In this document: positions 31,632 through 42,392 of the stretch, one piece after another
Position numbering within the stretch: the stretch's first letter is position 1
Layout of the letters: the number at the start of each line of letters is the position of its first letter
NCBI RefSeq assembly: GCF_003589595.1
Contig: NW_020654289.1
Location: forward strand, 7,742,776 to 7,806,775
Source of the DNA: Hyposmocoma kahamanoa
Taxonomy: Eukaryota > Arthropoda > Insecta > Lepidoptera > Cosmopterigidae
DNA length: 64,000 nucleotides
Reading direction: 5' to 3'
Notes under the pieces: model-generated
Told to the model about the DNA's origin: nothing
The model's input: only the letters and a program-made list of their open reading frames with translations
Database searches by the model: none
Program-made: the position numbers and the translations under genes

Positions 31632-32912
31632 TAGGGGTTAAAGTATGAAATTGCCGATTTGTCCTGAAAATCTAAATTGTTTATTTTTTAAATTTTTAAC
31701 AAATTTATTTAATCAAAATAGTTGCCATTATTATCTATACATTGCTGCCATCTAATGGGAAGGTTATTAATGCCTTTGCGATAGAACTCCGACGATCTAG
31801 ACTGCACAAACTGTGTGAAAGCATTTTGTACTGCCTCCTGGGAAGAAAACTTCTTGTCACGTAGATAATTGTCCAAATCACGAAAAAAATGGTAGTCCGT
31901 TGGAGCAAGGTCTGGTGAATACGGAGGATGACGAATGGTTTCTAACTGCAGTTCCTGAAGGGTCAAAATAGTTTCTCGTGCTGTGTGAGGTCTCGCGTTG
32001 TCGTGGAGCAATAATGGTGAAGATCGATTCATGAGTCGGGGCTGTTTTACTGCTAGTTTTGTCAACATGGTTCGGAGTTCGGCACAATAGACATCTGCCG
32101 TTATTGCTTGACCAGATCGGAGAAAACTATAGTGAATAACACCATGCTGAGACCACCAAACAGTTACCATTACCTTTTTATTGGTAAGTTTTGCTTTAGG
32201 ACACTGTTGTGGCATTTGACCTGGGGCAGCCATTGCATTTTTCTTTTCCGGTTATCATAAAGAATCCACTTTTCATCACATGTTACAATTCGATCCAATA
32301 TTCCTTCATTTCTGTACCGGTTCAACAAGGCAACACAAGTTTCAACACGCGTTTCTTTCTGCAGATCAGTCAAATCATGAGGCACCCATTTTTCGTATTT
32401 TTTTATTTTATTGATTTGACGCTAGTGAGTCAATATTGTGGGTAAGGTAACGTTAAACCATGCCGCTAATTCCTGGGTAGTTTGACTAGGATCGGCTTCC
32501 ACTATCTCTCTTAATTCATCGTTATTCACCTGTGTGGGCGGTCTTCCTCGTGACTCGTTCTTTAAGTCGAAATTTTCATCACGAAAGCGTTTAAACCAAA
32601 ATCGCACGGTGCGTTAATTAGTAGACCCCTCTCCAAACGCAGCATTGATATTGCGGGCTGTTTCTGCCGCGTTAGTTCCGCGTCGGAACTCGTATTCAAA
32701 AATCACTTGAATTTTCGCAGTATCCATCTTTCTTGTCTAAATTGAATAACAAAAACAATTGAAAGTCGTTATTCAAATGTTTCAAATTTAAAAAAAAAAA
32801 TCACAGAAACCATTTGAAAAAAGTTTCATTCGAAAACCTCAAACCATGAAGATTCTATGAAAATTCAAAGAACCTATTGCAATAAAACGGCAATTTCATA
32901 CTTTAACCCCTA
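31632..32912 (-). mobile_element. mariner transposon, full length, inactive
   Basis: The element is 31634-32910 (1,277 bp), flanked by TA at 31632-31633 and 32911-32912. Perfect 23-bp inverted ends (31634-31656 and 32888-32910) read GGGGTTAAAGTATGAAATTG then CCG. Length, TA duplication, end length and the encoded D,D34D transposase are diagnostic of mariner. It could still be moved by a related transposase because its ends are intact. It sits in repeat R8. Confidence 0.95.
31709..32727 (-). pseudogene. mariner transposase, disrupted
   Basis: This enzyme cuts the element out and pastes it at TA sites. The start is MDTAKIQVIFEYEFRRGTNA at 32727. Helix-turn-helix parts follow (RTVRFWFKRFRDENF, RGRPPTQVNNDELREIV). 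The catalytic triad is visible: IVTCDEKW, LLHDNARPH, and YSPDLAPTDYHFF with 34 residues between the second and third aspartates. The C-terminus CIDNNGNYFD and a TAA at 31709-31711 complete it. About 340 residues would be usual. Three lesions exist: a TAA at 32614-32616, a TAG at 32422-32424, and a one-base loss near 32222-32230 that shifts the frame after KMQWL. It is therefore not functional. Confidence 0.95.
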
Positions 32913-33053
32913 ATATTTTGAAATATATTTGGGAAGTAGGAAGTTGTTTAGAGATGTCTGTAATAAACTTATAAATTTAATAATCTTTCACGGGAAGTGG
33001 GTAATTAGTATTTCATCGATTCTGAAAAATACACTTTTGAGTTGATACACTAT
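32913..33053 (-). repeat. Dispersed repeat R8
   Basis: Inverted match to 28550-28703. It starts immediately at the mariner's TA, showing that the transposon landed within an existing R8 copy. Confidence 0.65.
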
Positions 33054-33063
33054 TATAACGGAC

Positions 33064-33275
33064 ATAATAACGCACACACTCTACATAGCCCCGAACTAGG
33101 GAAACCCTGTGTCGCGGGTGCTACGGCCACACACATGGACAACCATAAATTACACCAAAAACTCACAAGAGAAATAAATATAGGCCATACAAATATTTCT
33201 CACAGCCCGAAAATCGAACCTGGAACCTCTGAGTGGCAGTCCGGCATGGTAACCGTTCGATCACGCAGGCAGTCA
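33064..33275 (-). mobile_element. tSINE-A copy, full length
   Basis: Head, body and a short ATTATAA tail are present. The B-box has decayed to GGTTCGATTTTCG. The frame at 33042-33305 is a shadow. Confidence 0.85.
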
Positions 33276-33777
33276 ATTGTATTAACAGTTTATACGCACT
33301 GTTAATATTGTATTAACAGCGCATATAAAAAGTTACATGACCCTACATTTTTAAAATTTTACTTATACATTTCACGTGTAAAAGACAAAATTATGTTTTA
33401 GAAAAGTCAGATCTTTAGAATCCGCAACGCAAACTTTAGTCTAAGGCGGTTTTTTGGTGGAGTTTTGAAACAACATAAATTTCTATTCTTACTGGTGAAT
33501 AATGCATGTTTACATCGCAGAAGACGTGCGTAATACGCGAACAAAAAGTTTGCTACAAGTAACTTAACACAACTTGTTATAACTTTAATCGGAAGCCGTT
33601 ACTTGCAATAGTTTTGCTAAGAAAATTTTGCTAACTCTCCGTCTTACTTAATAATGATTATGAAAGTTACACCACCCTCGAACAGAAAAAAGGCACAACT
33701 AACAGTTTTATCAAGTTGGGCACGTATTCGAGTTTTTTGGAGAAATCTGGCTCTATAATTGTTCAAAATAAGTCTTG
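33276..33777. other. No recognisable feature
   Basis: TTGTATTAACAGTTTATACGC and a similar unit are repeated at about 33276-33325. No gene. Confidence 0.35.
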
Positions 33778-34171
33778 AATTTTAAATCGCAAAGAACTGA
33801 ATCGCACTGCCACTGCGCCCGTTACCCTGAGATAAACTGAAAAAACAATATGCGTGTAATTTCACCAGCACCCGCAGGGCGCATTTATTTGACACGAATT
33901 TCATCGCGCTTACCCCGCGTTGCCGCCGCGCAGCTACCGCGTGCGTCTGTCATGGCAAAATACGCTCTATTCATTAAGTCTTTACGTTTTAACTTAAATG
34001 AGAGGCTCGGGCACGCGAGCGAGGGTGGCTTGAATTTGGTCCACGCGGCGGTCCGGCGGCGGCCACGCGGCCGCTCATATAAGTATGGCATTCAGATTCG
34101 CCATTAACTACTTGCAATAACAGGTAATTTGGCAGTACTTCCCTTAACGAACGCCTTCACAAGGAACGCTA
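33778..34171 (-). mobile_element. SINE1 copy split by a GC-rich insertion
   Basis: On the plus strand the 3'-half blocks AAATCGCAAAGA and ACTGCGCCCGTTACCCTGAG and AATTTCACCAGCACCCGC occupy 33778-33877. The 5' part resumes at about 34101 and runs through GGCAGTACTTCCC and TTTCACAAGGA-type sequence to 34171. The break falls where other copies read CTTACCCTTCAAAACCGG. Confidence 0.75.
33878..34100. other. GC-rich insertion inside SINE1, origin unknown
   Basis: About 223 bp, clearly richer in GC than the window (CCGCGTTGCCGCCGCGCAGC, GGCGGTCCGGCGGCGGCCAC). Open on both strands over 60-85 codons, but this is expected at such composition. No end repeats or duplication were seen. It could be a transposon piece, or filler DNA captured at a break. 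Confidence 0.45.
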
Positions 34172-34214
34172 CTTGTTGAAGTTGAACTTAAACTTAATTT
34201 TAGAAATTAAAGTC

Positions 34215-34273
34215 ATAGGTACATGCTGCCACAGGGATTCGAACCCTCGATGTCTAAATTGAGAAGCAACCGC
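34215..34273 (-). repeat. tRNA-like sequence
   Basis: The minus strand has GAGCGGTTGCTTCTC (A-box-like) and GAGGGTTCGAATCCCTG (a perfect B-box with stem). The rest does not make a complete cloverleaf, so it is a SINE head or tRNA fragment. Confidence 0.45.
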
Positions 34274-34379
34274 TCTGTACCAATATAATACAGTTATATA
34301 AAAATAATAATAAAGCTTTTATTTACGTAACACTGTTACGTAACAGACAAATGGTCCATCTGGTGGAAATTGCTTACAG

Positions 34380-34620
34380 CTATCTATAGGACTATATTTG
34401 CGACTCTAAAAAAGTGTCCTTAGAATCGCAAATGCGTTGCCGGCCTTGGAAGATAAGATCTTAAGTCTTGTGAGCCTGTTATTGCGCTGTCTATTCTTAC
34501 CCGTCACAGCAGTGCTGCGTTGTATTAGAAATAGGTAGTTTACCAAGGACGGGTTCTTTACAGTGAACTCTACCACATAACTTCGGATATCTAATATGTC
34601 ACATGCACGCACACACTCAC
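34380..34620. repeat. Probable dispersed repeat with CGCAAATGCGTTGCC
   Basis: GAATCGCAAATGCGTTGCCG and GCCTTGGAAG resemble a block I recall from common moth and butterfly repeats. Only one copy was seen here, so it is uncertain. Confidence 0.3.
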
Positions 34621-34712
34621 AAGCTCATATCTTTTTCTCTTTATAGGTTCATAATACATACTTAAGAATATAATGATGTAAGTATTGAACTAAAATGATA
34701 GGGGGAAGAGCA

Positions 34713-35021
34713 ACACTCGACAAATCAGATTTCCAATGTTGCAAATGCCCACATCTGATGTCATTCAAAGGCAGCTTCTACTTCGCCGCCTCAAAATTTT
34801 GGAATGACCTCTGGCGAAGACGGCTGTCTTTTTATACTTTCAAACGAAAGTGCAAGGAATGGCTTATTTTACAACAGAATCCAGAAATCCTCATGTTGCT
34901 GATCGGTTGTGGAATGATAGTCCGGAGTTGTCTGGTAACAGTCATTTGTACCCTTTGTCGCCATGATTACATTTGTTTGTTTTTGATTAGTGTGTGTATT
35001 ATTGTCACTCGTAACCTATAA
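34713..35021 (+). pseudogene. LINE ORF2 C-terminal fragment
   Basis: SFKGSFYFAASKFWNDLWRR, then LSFYTFKRKCKEWLILQQN. The pattern F.GSF.F.A...WN.LP..IR...S...FK...K..L is the C-terminal signature of CR1/Jockey-group LINE polymerases. A few residues after NDL appear deleted. The hydrophobic run from about 34890 to the stop near 35021 reads past the usual end. Confidence 0.65.
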
Positions 35022-35226
35022 TAAATAATTAGATTTTAGTTAGATTAACGACGTTTGTGTTATTGTAGTCCTTTTGTTTAAAATTATGTTCCGACAATGT
35101 CCGACAGAGAACACAGGCGGAGACTGAAAAACAGCACTATGCTGAGGCTTCGTCCTTTTCGTCACTCATAGCTCATAATTTATAAGTAGGTACATAATAT
35201 CATGTGAAATCAAGTCCTATTTAATT

Positions 35227-35324
35227 AATAATAATAATAACGCACACACTCAACAGTCGGGAATTGAACTTGGGACCTCTGCGTGGCAGTCCGGCATGGT
35301 AACCGTTCAGCCACGTAGGCAGTT
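35227..35324 (-). mobile_element. tSINE-A copy with internal deletion
   Basis: Tail (TTATTATTATTATTAAT on the minus strand) and tRNA-like head are both present. About 115 bp of the body are missing between CTCAACA and GTCGGGAATTGAAC, so the head nearly abuts the tail. Confidence 0.82.
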
Positions 35325-36661
35325 AAATACTCCGAGTTGGAAGACCTGGAGACCTAAAATACAAATCTTTTGATTTAATTTAGACTCCAGCTTTCCACAA
35401 ATGTACTCTTTTTTGTAAGTTTATTTGGTAAGACCTAGTTTTAGTACTTTTGTGGAAGTATAAATAAATGATATTTATTTATTATTTATTTATTTGCAAC
35501 TTTACCGTATAAAATAAATGTCTTCTGGTCCTAACAAAAAGCCGTCAACCACTTTGCGCGAAGAAAACGCAATCGGGTTACACGAAAACAATGAATCGGC
35601 TAACGGCATTAGCAGCAAAAATACATTTCCCCTGAAGGCGCCCTTCTCCCATTTAAGTGTAACTTAATTTCTGGCCCATTAGAGCTAAATGGGCCGGCAC
35701 TTATCGGCGCATCTGAGGGGTGATTAGCCCTTGATTTTATATCTAAATAAGCGCGATAATACACGGGGTGGTGGTTTAAACACGCGCTGCCATTTCGACT
35801 ACTTAATAATTAATTTCAAGGATATTTTTGTATGCCACGCCTGGACTAAATTTTTCAAGCATACTTTATAATCCCTGCGATTCAATATAACATTGACTAT
35901 ATTAGTTATCGGTCACCTATCTCCCTTGTAGAATTCTCGGAAAATGTTTTTGACATTATGTTTTATTTTATTCAGCTTCATCTACGAGAACTTCAATTTA
36001 AAAATGTAACAGTAAATATAATAAAAATTTGAAACTAATCTAAATTTAGACTATACTGAACTTGTTTTGGATTTGTGTATAGTTTGAAAAATATACTTAT
36101 GCGATTTAACTTAACAAACCAAATCTAAAACCTAAAATTAAGACGAGACAATTAAACCTAGAAACACAAATGAACCGTAATCCCTTAAGAATAAAAGAAA
36201 AACAAAACAAAAGAAAAGAATCACACAAATTTTACGAAGGGTCAAAAGTCTGTTATCTCCTTCTTTACTATTCTGTTTACTATTTTAACAACACGAACAT
36301 TGAAGTTTAGCATAAATATTTGCCCCATCATTTAGTGCGTAGTCCCAGGAATTGTGTTCCTACTGCACCGCTGCAGCAAAATTGCAGTTGATATTTAGTC
36401 AGAAAATAATTTGTGTATATTTAGCACAACTGCAACGCATAGCATCACGATTATATAAAAAATGCTTGCCGTTAAAGAGACAGCACGCAACCAGGATGCA
36501 AACGGCGCAGACGCGTAATAGCCACCCCAACTCTACTAACTCTCCAATTTTGCAGTTGTCATGCAGTAGGTATGCAACTCGTGTGTCTAGGAAGACATAC
36601 TGACAAACACATAAATTTCAACAACAACCAGGGGACTACTGGGACTGCCTCGACACTATAG
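35325..36661. other. Repeat-poor stretch; conserved-looking block at 35540-35780
   Basis: No transposon was recognised. 35540-35780 has balanced composition and AT-rich homeodomain-like cores (CCCATTAGAGC, TAATAATTAATTT) set in GC-richer DNA, with no frame. It could be a regulatory element. Confidence 0.3.
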
Positions 36662-36808
36662 CGCCACAGAGACGTTCGCCTGCCTGAAAACTTTCAGGCA
36701 GTCGCTCGCAAGAGAGTGGCATCCCTGTTGGCCAGAGTGAGAGGTAGCACCAACAGTCTTCTTAAGGTGGTAGTGGAGAGGATGGACAGCCCAATCCTTA
36801 AGTGTTGA
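36662..36808 (+). pseudogene. Coding-like fragment, not recognised
   Basis: A 49-codon frame bounded by stops reads RHRDVRLPENFQAVARKRVA, then SLLARVRGSTNSLLKVVV and ERMDSPILKC. Regular residue use and GC-rich third positions make it look like real coding sequence, perhaps part of a retroelement or a single exon. I could not place it in a family. No splice context was verified. Confidence 0.3.
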
Positions 36809-38796
36809 ATGTCCATCCTTGTCCATGAAAATGAACGACTTTGCTTCCTACTAACATAGTTGTAAGAACATACTAACGTCATAAGGACATGAAACTATAC
36901 CTAGTGCAATAATTTTTTTCATATCATTTCATTTCATCGTCCAAAAGTGCGACGTTACATTTCGTACTGTGTCAAACCTCATAACAATTGAATATTTCCT
37001 ACAATTCGTACTCTACGTATAATAAGGCCACATGTGAGTCAAGTGCTTTTGCCACATAAAAGTCTTAAAAATAATAAATAAGAACAACGTGAAGCAAATG
37101 ATGGACAAGTGAAATTTTATTACTCTCATATTTAAGCATAAAAAAGTTACCGACTAATTTCGCTCGTAAAATCTTTGACAACACCGTTTTACAGGTCATG
37201 CCTGATTGATTGATACCTGATAGATATGACCTACCCATTATGAAATCTTTCATTCGGATCTTGTTTCGAATAGTCTCATGAGAATCTATTGGATCGGAAT
37301 GCGTGTGAGAAATAATAATCTATTTGATTGCCACTTTTACATCATTTACAACGACCTCGTCCACCTGACCTTGCACTGCACTGTTACGCCCATCCTTTTA
37401 CCCCGCCGTAGACGTGGTCGGGGGACCCTTACCTTGAAACCTGAGGGTGCCCTTATACCCCGGGGGCACCATCCGTGCCGAGACGTCTCAGTAGTATTGC
37501 GCTAGCGTTACTGCCTGGTAGTCCCACATAACCGCTCGCTGTTCCTCGGAGTCAAGGTATACGTTAATTTAGTCAAGATATACATTTCCCAGTGTTAAAA
37601 AAGGTGGTTGTTTACCAAATCAATTTTGTATTACTTTTTATACTTATTATTATTACTATTACCACTAACCTAGCCATTCAGTTTTCATTAAGCCATTCGT
37701 TTGTAAGTATACTAACACTTTACAAAAAACGACCTTAAAAGAATGTTATTTGAATAAATAATAATTTATTATTATATATAAACATCTCTCTTGAAAAGAT
37801 GTCATTTTGAGGATGTGTCCCTATTACACCAAGATTGCGATTTATACGCCGGCAGGTGAATCGTTATTACGGCGTAATAGCCATTTACTTTAATACGAAA
37901 TTAATTAGAGTGGACTTTATTAGCGTATAAGAAAACATTTTAACAAACTAGAATTCAAGGTGGATAATATAATTATATTCAAATTAATTATTTGCAGGCG
38001 AAACAGTTTGTTTGTTGTTTCACAAGCACCTCATAATTAACCGGAAATACCATTTTCTACTAGACTACACTTCAAAAAGGAAGAGGTTCAATTCGGCTGT
38101 ATACTTCGTTTATATATTACGCGATTACTATGACATACTACCGAAATTCAATTTAATCTTAAAATAAAAGAAGATCGTCGCCGCCTTCACTAATTGATGC
38201 ATCCGACACTTTTGTCGTAACGTTCTGATTCAGCTTTCAAAAGCGAACATTCTCGAATAGTTGTTTAAGTCCTAATACTCTTTGTTTCACGGTCGCAATA
38301 TGACCTTTTTAAATATACATAAGATAAAATACAATTTTAAAATTATGTTAAGTATGTCTAATTACAAGTGCTTACTTTGTGTGGCACGTGTGCCAACAGT
38401 TTGCGGAGTACCGCAAATTTGAGCTCAGTCCGCCATTTTATTTGAATCGATTGTCAATTGTCTGTTTATAGTAATAATTTTTTTTACAAGGAACAAAAGT
38501 AAACCTTATGAATACGGTCGCTTCTTTTTTGGAAAACTAAATCAACATATCGAATTCGCCGTCGTTCAGCTATTAACCGCTAGATGGCAGCACAGTGATT
38601 GAAATTACAATATAAAATCAAAACGTAACTTGCAATAATAGGTATTGACGGTATTGAACTTTCAACGATATACCAACAAGATAAAGTTAAATTATATTAA
38701 CAGTCCAGAATTTGGAATTTCTCACTAAATTTGAAAGTACGACCAATCATTATCAAGATCTCATAGTATTTCAAATTATGAATGTTTGAGTTCTAT
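36809..38796. other. Repeat-poor stretch
   Basis: No transposon or gene was recognised. 37380-37505 is GC-rich (GACGTGGTCGGGGGACCCTT). 37800-37930 has regularly spaced TTTATAC, TTATTAC, TAATAGCC and TTATTAGCG cores that resemble homeodomain sites. Both are only suggestive. Confidence 0.3.
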
Positions 38797-39348
38797 GGCC
38801 TCTGGACACTCGCGCGCGATTCACATGTGAAGCCGCAAACTACTTGCGAAGCATGAGTATGGATCCCATTCGCATATTCTTCGTGTCTCGCGTTCGCAGC
38901 TCGTTCCCAATTATTATCGGTATTTTGTCCCGCAACAAAGGGTTCGTGAAGCGCGAACTTGGCGTAAATGCAACAAGGCTCCACATACGCTTGTGGCTCA
39001 GTTACCAACAAGTAAGTACTGTGGACGATTGTGTTTGTAGTTTGATTGTTGACGATTTGAACTTGCTAAAAATGTCCGTGGAATGAAGAAATGAACTAGA
39101 ATTGACATTTCTAAATTGTTATAGCATTTCTTTTTAATAACTTTTTTTTCTTTATAAAAGCATAATTGCAAATCGGCAAAGCGCAAAGTTTTCCCTCAGC
39201 AGCAACAGCAACTTCGGTGTGCATCTTCGTCAAGCGCGAACTATACCGTGACTATGCGAATGTGGAACTGTGGCAGTTCTTGCCGTGATCCGCACCGCGA
39301 TTCGCGCCGTGAGTTCGCGCGTGAATCGCGCACGTGTGTGGAGAAGCC
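38797..39348. mobile_element. Candidate TIR element with GC-rich ends
   Basis: The left end GGCCTCTGGACACTCGCG and the inverted right end GGCTTCTCCACACACGTG both run into GCGCGATTCAC. Inside each end lie CG-rich blocks (CGTGTCTCGCGTTCGCAGC; CGCGATTCGCGCCGTGAGTT) around an AT-rich middle with no transposase. It is about 550 bp. GG-starting ends and composition would suit a PIF/Harbinger derivative. No clear target duplication. Confidence 0.5.
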
Positions 39349-39836
39349 TTTAGTAATCGAGGTCTAAGGCATTTCCATAGTTATTTTCTTCCGATGTATG
39401 TGCTTGAGTGTGTTTATGTGTAGTGTGTGTGCATATGTGTAGTGTTTGTGAATTTGTGAGTGTCGGTTGACAGGTTCAAAATATATTCTTAACAGGGGAA
39501 CGGCGGACTTGCGAAAACACGTTTTACTGAAAAATTAATCCAATGCTAGTTACGACAACTAGTCAGGTGAAGGCAGATAGACAACAAAATTTGGTTCTAC
39601 GTGCATTATTATCATGCTGTTTCCGTGTTCTCTGTTCCTTAAGCCCGCGACTCGTGCCTATGGTTCGCGTGTCTAGCTAATGCGGTATTATATAAATTGT
39701 TCTTGCTTTTCATTAAAAAAATTGACGAGGTATTCAGACAGAATGTTGTTGTAGTTGTTGTGCATGGTTCATAAAGATTACGATACTGTTATAGTATAAT
39801 AATTGTATTTGCATTAATGACCGAGGGATACTTATT
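39349..39836. other. GT-rich run, otherwise nothing
   Basis: 39398-39466 is a degenerate GT-rich run (TGTGTAGTGTGTGTGCATAT). No gene. Confidence 0.4.
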
Positions 39837-40075
39837 ATAATCTCAGTACAGAGAACTAAAACACAGACCTCAACAGTCGTTCACCTCTAGTTTGCCACCC
39901 TTAGAGGGGGATTATTTTCTTCAAATTTAAATGGGTCCACTACTGAGGTGCCCTCTTTCCAATAAAAAAGAATCCAAATTTGTTCACAAATCGCGAAGAG
40001 TTATCGCGTAACATAAGTACAAAAAAAACTATAGCCGAAGTTAAAACCACCTTCTTTTTTTCAAGTCGGTTAAAA
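39837..40075 (-). repeat. Dispersed repeat R3, complete
   Basis: On the minus strand it has TTAACCGACTTGAAAAAAAG, GTTACGCGATAACTC and CTAAGGGTGGCAAACTAG, ending AGTTCTCTGTACTGAGATTA. Confidence 0.75.
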
Positions 40076-40573
40076 AGAGACTTCGAATGAAATGCTGCAA
40101 TTCTATAAAAAAAGCATTTATTTACTAGATAAAAGTAATTACAGTATCCATTGTTGGGGCTACTTGTACTTCTGTTAGAAGCCCCGCTATTCAGGGTTAC
40201 ATTTTTTTTATCCGTAAATATTTAACTAAAATAAAACTAAGAAAGATGCGGATAATTAATGTGTATGTACGGTATATGTTAAACAAAGGAAGGAAACAAA
40301 TTAATTCTGCGTACTTGCATTGATCTATTTCGAGAGATTTTAGATGCTCCATCGACTAACAATTTTAAAATAAATTACAATATCAGTTACATACAGTTTA
40401 AAAAAGTTGTATGTAAATGGTTGAGCACTAAGCTTTACTACAATGTACAAACATTTCTGATGACGATGAATATGATAAATTTGGTAAATAAGTATGTAAC
40501 ACGTTTTTTAAATATTTTGTTTTTATTTTTGTGTTATTGTAATTTTATTTAACATTAGTGTAATGATAATATT

Positions 40574-40864
40574 GTAGCAGTGGAGCTCCTTGTGACAGAA
40601 TTCGTCCGGGGAAGTACTGCCACCTTACCTATTTCTGCCGCCAAACAGTAATGTTAGTATTACTGTGTTCCGGTATTGAAGGGTAAGGGTGCTGATGAAA
40701 TTAAAGGCACATGGGACTTGTCAACTTATGTCTCAGGGTGATGGTATCCCTCAGATCTTGGCGATTTAAATCTCCGAGTGGCGCTACAACTATTATGGAC
40801 AGGCGTGTAGCTTACAATCAGGCACACGTCTTGTTCGTCCCGTCACTGGATATCATAAAAAAAA
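40574..40864 (+). mobile_element. SINE1 copy, full length
   Basis: Near-consensus copy from GTAGCAGTGGAGCTCC to GGATATCATAAAAAAAA. It lacks about 14 bp (CGCAGTGGCAGTGC) after GGGTGATGG. Confidence 0.9.
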
Positions 40865-41083
40865 TTTACACCTTAAGCTGTACATTGTGGAGTAACAGTA
40901 GTGTAGTTTTAAGACCTTGTGTAACCTTTCAAAAACTGAATTTAGAGCAGCTTTATATAATTATTGAGTACCTAGCATTGAGCTCTTGATTAACTGGAAT
41001 TTAAAGTTTAAACTTCTACAGTTTACGTCTTCCAATGTTATTACTAATATGTAATTAACTAATATACTTATATAGAAAATGAA
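40865..41083. other. No recognisable feature
   Basis: No gene or repeat was seen. Confidence 0.3.
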
Positions 41084-41487
41084 ACTATTTAAATCGCGTA
41101 TATTTGTTTTTTCAAACAAACCAACGTTTCGGGCCCTTGATAGGTCCCATGGTCACAGTTGACAGATGTGCTACAATCATCAACCAGTTATGTCTAATAT
41201 TAATGTAAACCACGCTATTTTTTTACCATAGTCACATAAGTTATTAATTATATATCTTATTTTTAATTTTACAAACAAACATTCCAATTTGCACTACATT
41301 GCATGTAGTGCATTAATATTACACATAACTGGTTGATGACTGTACCACATCAGTCAACCGTGACCAAGAGACCTGTCAAAGGCCCGAGACGTTGGTTTGT
41401 TTGATAAAACATAATATACACGACTTAAAGCTGGAAAAATAGTTTCATTTCCTATGTGTAACAACCACGACAACCTAAGAACTTGAT
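41084..41487. mobile_element. R4 foldback repeat, best copy
   Basis: Left arm 41084-41203 and right arm 41312-41456 are inverted: GAAACTATTT, AAACAAACCAACGTTTCGGGC, GGTCCCATGGTCAC.GTTGAC and ATCAACCAGTTATGT are all mirrored. The loop of about 108 bp holds its own small hairpin (GCACTACA/TGTAGTGC). The outer right flank AACCTAAGAACTTGAT recurs beside other R4 fragments (17307, 24982, 28200, 49446, 58019), so it belongs to the element. Confidence 0.75.
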
Positions 41488-42170
41488 AATATATCTATAA
41501 TTATAACTTATTTTCAACATGTTCTAGTTCTAATTAAGTGGTAACATGAATATTATTATAGTAATTCGTCGATGATATTGTTGGAAGTACATAATTATGT
41601 ATAATAAGACCGTTTTTTTATCCCTAATAAAATAAATAAATAAATTGTGTAACGTTTAATTATGCAATAAATATATTTTAACTAGTATCACAAAGAAACA
41701 TTCATTTGATCTAATGGGATTCGAATCTGTATTTGTAGTCTGTAGAACCTGAGTCAACAGACATCACAAATTTCTTTAAGTGTGTGTTACAAATCTCTTG
41801 TATTGGGGTTTTTCGACTTTTATCGCCGTAAACTGATATTCAATAAAATACATTAATTTCATAAAAACTAGCTTTAAAGTCCGTAACCTACAGTATAGAG
41901 TCTGTACAATTATATACTATTATGCGGTGCTGATGACGGAGCCATTACTTGCATATATTACAAAAAAAAACAAATAATAATAACGGCATTGTAGCAAGGC
42001 CTTAAGGTAAACAATTTAGTACATTTTAAAAGTTTGTGTGTTCAATTTTTAATATATACAACTTAACCACAAAAGTCATGGGGACTTAGGTCAAAAACAT
42101 GTAATTTAGTTGATAAAAAAGAAAACGTTTTTGTTTTATGTTCTTTTTGCGTTTTTATTTATATAACAAT
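41488..42170. other. No recognisable feature
   Basis: A GATTCGAATC at about 41710 resembles a B-box, but no head is present. No gene. Confidence 0.35.
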
Positions 42171-42392
42171 TTTTTTTATTATATCAAGTGACGGGATGTA
42201 CAAGTCGTGCTCCTCATTGTAAGCTATATGCCTGTTCATAACAGTTGCAGTGCCACTCAAAGCTTTCACCAGCACCCGTACCCTTCAAAACCGGAACAAG
42301 GTAATGCTGACGTTACTGCTTGGCCGCAGAAATAGGTAAGTTGTCAGTACTTCCCTGGACGAACTCTTTCTCAAGGAGCTTTTACTACTACT
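42171..42392 (-). mobile_element. SINE1 copy with internal deletion
   Basis: The minus strand jumps from GGGTGCTGGTGAAA to GCTTTGAGTGGCACTGC, losing about 75 bp. Both ends are present. Confidence 0.85.
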
